Origin: Methanosarcinaceae archaeon
GTDB taxonomy: Archaea; Halobacteriota; Methanosarcinia; Methanosarcinales; Methanosarcinaceae
NCBI GenBank assembly: GCA_020793555.1
Contig: DQIO01000223.1
Coordinates: 1 to 5,978 of the forward strand
Length of the DNA stretch: 5,978 nucleotides
Direction of reading: 5' to 3'
Made by a program: the position numbers and the translations under genes. Below the pieces are notes generated by a model that was given only the letters and a program-made list of their open reading frames with translations, was not told the DNA's origin and did no database searches. Shown piece by piece: positions 3,711 through 5,978 of the stretch (the first letter of the stretch is position 1; the number at the start of each line of letters is the position of its first letter).

Positions 3711-5978
3711 TTAATTTATTAAATTATTAATAAATTCCATTATTTTGTTGATGAACTCAGTGATTGGATTGCGAATGATTTGTGGACATCGAATCGTGAG
3801 TCTATCACGTTGAACAATTCTTTCCCCTTCGACCTCATAAAATATTTCACTATCTATGTAATTTGTTGTCTCACATTCATTTACAATCATATGAATACTG
3901 ATTGCTTTGTTGTCACCAGGTTGAAGGTCAAATTCCCCAGTATATGAACCTGCGCCCCCCTTTATCCAATCAGTTCCATATACAGATACACCAGAAGACG
4001 GTTTCAGAATTAATTGCACTTTCATCGGAGGATTTCCAATCGGATTAATGGCAGATAATGTAATAATTGCATTTTCACCTTCATTAATTACAGTTTTTGT
4101 GCTTCCAAAATATACACTTGGTCCTGTTCTTTCAACAGATAATTCTATATTCTCTTTAGCTGTATTTGATGATTTATCAATTGCCACAACTTCGATATTA
4201 TATTTTCCCATCGGCAGTGAATCTGTATTTAATATATAATTTCCACCATAATTTTGTGAACTGGCTAATTCACCATTGATGAAAAGTTTAATTGATGCAA
4301 TTCCACTTGAATCATCGTTAGCACCATAAGATATATCCAGTTTTTCTCCCTCTTCCAAAATATTATTTTTGTTATATTCTACAATTGTAGGTTTATTTAG
4401 TGTAATTTGAGGCGGAGTGGTATCTAATGCCGAAATCGTAATTGTTTTATCATTATTTGTTTGATCACCTTCAGTTTTTATATCCCCTTCAACTATGACA
4501 GCTCTAATCTTATGCATTCCAATTTGAGCAATCCACATAGATTGTACTTTTGTGCTCCAACTAGGAATTAGTTCTTTAAAGGGAACAGTCGCAAAATAAT
4601 TTTGCGAATTGTCAAGATAAAAATAAACATTGCCATTACTAGAGCGCCCATTTCCCTGATTTTTAATTGTCACGATCAAATTTATAGAATCTCCAATAGA
4701 TGGTTTAGAAGGCACAAATATAAATTCCTCTATCATAAGATCAGAAGGTGAAATGAGTGCGAACGAAACAATTTTTTCGTTGTTTTTTTCATCACTTTCA
4801 ATAATAGAATTATCTTTATCAACGATTGCTTTTAATGAATGTGCCCCCTTTTCAGCATTCCATGTAAATGAAACAGCTGAAGTGCCCCCAGCAACAATTT
4901 CATCATAAGTTAGGAGTGCAAAATGGGTTGTTGCCTGATCAAAATAAAAATATATTTTTCCGCTATCTGATTTTCCATTACCTTGATTCTTTATTGTTGC
5001 AAAAAATGTTACAGTCTCTCCTATAGACGAACTCGTGGGATTCCAACTAACATTTTCTATAATCAAGTCAGGTAGAGAAACCAAAGATAAAGTTACATTT
5101 TTTTCATTATTTTTTTCATCACTTTCGGGTATCGTATTTGCCTTATCCACTATTGCTTTTAGTGAGTGCGTTCCACCTTGAGCTGCCCAGGTAAAAGAAA
5201 CCGTATTATTATATCCTGCTGCAATTCCATTAAATGGTTTGTATACAAAATGGGTTTTTGAATCATCTAGATAAAAAAAGATATTACCATTATTTGAATT
5301 GCCACTTCCTTGGTTTTTTATAATTACACTGAATGTTATTGTATCACCGATTGATGAAACTGATGGAATCCATGTAATGTCTTGAACAACAAGATCAGAT
5401 AATGAGGTGGAAGAATATGTAACGGTATTTTCATTATTTGATTCATCAGATTCTGGAATGGAATCATCCTTATCGACCAATCCCCTGAATGTATGTGACC
5501 CGGATAAGGCATTCCAGGTAAATGTGGTGGTTGTGGTTGCTCCTGCAGATAATCCTCCTATATCTTTGTAAGTAAAGTGGCTTGTAGAACCATCAAGATA
5601 AAAATATACCCGGCTATTACTTGAACTTCCACTGCCTTGATTCTTTATTGTGGATGTAAAAGTTACCGCTTCACCAATAGATGGATTTGTTGGCAACCAT
5701 GTAATATCTTGTACAACAAAATCAGATAATGATGTAGACGAAAATTGTACAGTTTTGTCATTATTTGTTTCATCCGATTCTGGAATGGAATTATCTTTAT
5801 CGACCAATCCCCTGAATGTATGTGACCCGGATAAGGCATTCCAGATAAATGTGGTGGTTGTGGTTGCTCCTGCAGATAATCCTCCTATATCTTTGTAAGT
5901 AAAGTGGCTTGTAGAACCATCAAGATAAAAATATACCCGGCTATTACTTGAACTTCCACTGCCTTGATTCTTTATTGT
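3711..5978 (-). CDS. Secreted multi-CARDB repeat protein, 3' part (start outside window)
   Basis: The frame stays open to the right edge, so this is the C-terminal 755 residues of a longer protein. It has five CARDB-type beta-sandwich repeats, the first cut by the edge. Each carries SIGxxVTFxxxIKNQGxG, YFYLD, AG, FTW, and DKxNSIPESDExNNE in that order, with unit length near 105-109 residues. CARDB modules are adhesion-like extracellular domains. After the repeats come an Ig-like region (about DTTPPQITL to IELSVER) and a last beta domain with EGENAIITLSAINPIGNPP. The last domain has the only two cysteines seen (NECETT and TIRCPQ), which may form a disulfide. The protein ends in an amphipathic helix (TEFINKIMEFINNLIN), with no hydrophobic anchor or PGF-type sorting signal. 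Several sequons are present. The signal peptide and promoter must lie outside the window. TTG at 5805-5807 is inside a repeat and is not a start. Confidence 0.88.
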   Translation of the reverse strand, partial: TIKNQGSGSSSNSRVYFYLDGSTSHFTYKDIGGLSAGATTTTTFIWNALSGSHTFRGLVDKDNSIPESDETNNDKTVQFSSTSLSDFVVQDITWLPTNPSIGEAVTFTSTIKNQGSGSSSNSRVYFYLDGSTSHFTYKDIGGLSAGATTTTTFTWNALSGSHTFRGLVDKDDSIPESDESNNENTVTYSSTSLSDLVVQDITWIPSVSSIGDTITFSVIIKNQGSGNSNNGNIFFYLDDSKTHFVYKPFNGIAAGYNNTVSFTWAAQGGTHSLKAIVDKANTIPESDEKNNEKNVTLSLVSLPDLIIENVSWNPTSSSIGETVTFFATIKNQGNGKSDSGKIYFYFDQATTHFALLTYDEIVAGGTSAVSFTWNAEKGAHSLKAIVDKDNSIIESDEKNNEKIVSFALISPSDLMIEEFIFVPSKPSIGDSINLIVTIKNQGNGRSSNGNVYFYLDNSQNYFATVPFKELIPSWSTKVQSMWIAQIGMHKIRAVIVEGDIKTEGDQTNNDKTITISALDTTPPQITLNKPTIVEYNKNNILEEGEKLDISYGANDDSSGIASIKLFINGELASSQNYGGNYILNTDSLPMGKYNIEVVAIDKSSNTAKENIELSVERTGPSVYFGSTKTVINEGENAIITLSAINPIGNPPMKVQLILKPSSGVSVYGTDWIKGGAGSYTGEFDLQPGDNKAISIHMIVNECETTNYIDSEIFYEVEGERIVQRDRLTIRCPQIIRNPITEFINKIMEFINNLIN
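5474..5978 (-). repeat. Near-identical 327-bp tandem units within the CARDB gene
   Basis: The 178 bases at 5474-5651 recur at 5801-5978, exactly 327 bp (109 codons) apart, with a single difference (G at 5518, A at 5845; Thr versus Ile in the protein). Just upstream, the matching bases 5430-5473 and 5757-5800 drop to roughly 90 percent identity. The other three units are much more diverged. The block is cut by the window edge, so more copies may follow. This indicates recent unit duplication or gene conversion in frame. Confidence 0.9.

Noticed and set aside
5805..5807. TTG as the start of the CARDB protein
   Set aside because: It lies within a CARDB repeat, and the same frame continues to the window edge with matching repeat sequence. 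The gene is simply cut by the edge.
5080..5978. CRISPR-like or intergenic repeat array
   Set aside because: The periodicity is 327 bp, in frame, and fully explained by CARDB protein repeats.

Overview
This AT-rich window reads as methanogen-type archaeal DNA, most likely from the Methanosarcinales. The grounds are a type III-signal archaellin, a secreted multi-CARDB protein of the sort common in these archaea, TATA-type promoters, an AGGTGA ribosome binding site, and debris of ISL3- and IS630-type transposons. This placement comes from protein style, not from a marker gene.

Layout. Positions 1-118 look like the 3' end of an insertion sequence running in from the left: an open frame that stops inside a GCTGAATAGTTACCC terminal repeat. 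Positions 119-342 hold no gene, only one bulged hairpin. Positions 343-1206 (minus) encode a solitary archaellin carrying an extra sequon-rich beta domain. Positions 1207-1507 are a gene-free AT-rich promoter region. Positions 1508-2793 (minus) form a two-gene unit: a PHP-type metallohydrolase, then a KynB-like cyclase-family metallohydrolase 38 nt downstream. Positions 2848-3214 are a transposase graveyard in which an ISL3-type fragment with a nonsense mutation is joined directly to an IS630-type C-terminal tail. Positions 3222-3344 are a compact MITE-like palindrome with candidate 4-bp CTAG duplications. Positions 3345-3497 hold nothing I can identify. Positions 3498-3690 look like an internally deleted relative of the insertion sequence whose end lies at 1-118. 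Positions 3711-5978 (minus) are the 3' part of a large extracellular repeat protein whose start lies beyond the right edge.

How the parts relate. The archaellin and the CARDB protein are both envelope or extracellular proteins. The archaellin stands alone, with no arlC-J genes in view. The PHP and cyclase genes are probably co-transcribed and both look like metal-dependent hydrolases, but no substrate can be read from the window. All intact genes run on the minus strand. The mobile remnants, as far as their coding direction can be read, run on the plus strand and separate the hydrolase pair from the CARDB gene.

I see no tRNA, rRNA, CRISPR array or complete transposase. The most notable points are the cupredoxin-like, glycosylation-rich insertion in the archaellin, the MITE-like palindrome, the pair of 44-bp repeats with a compensatory base-pair swap, and the near-identical 327-bp repeat units in the CARDB gene.
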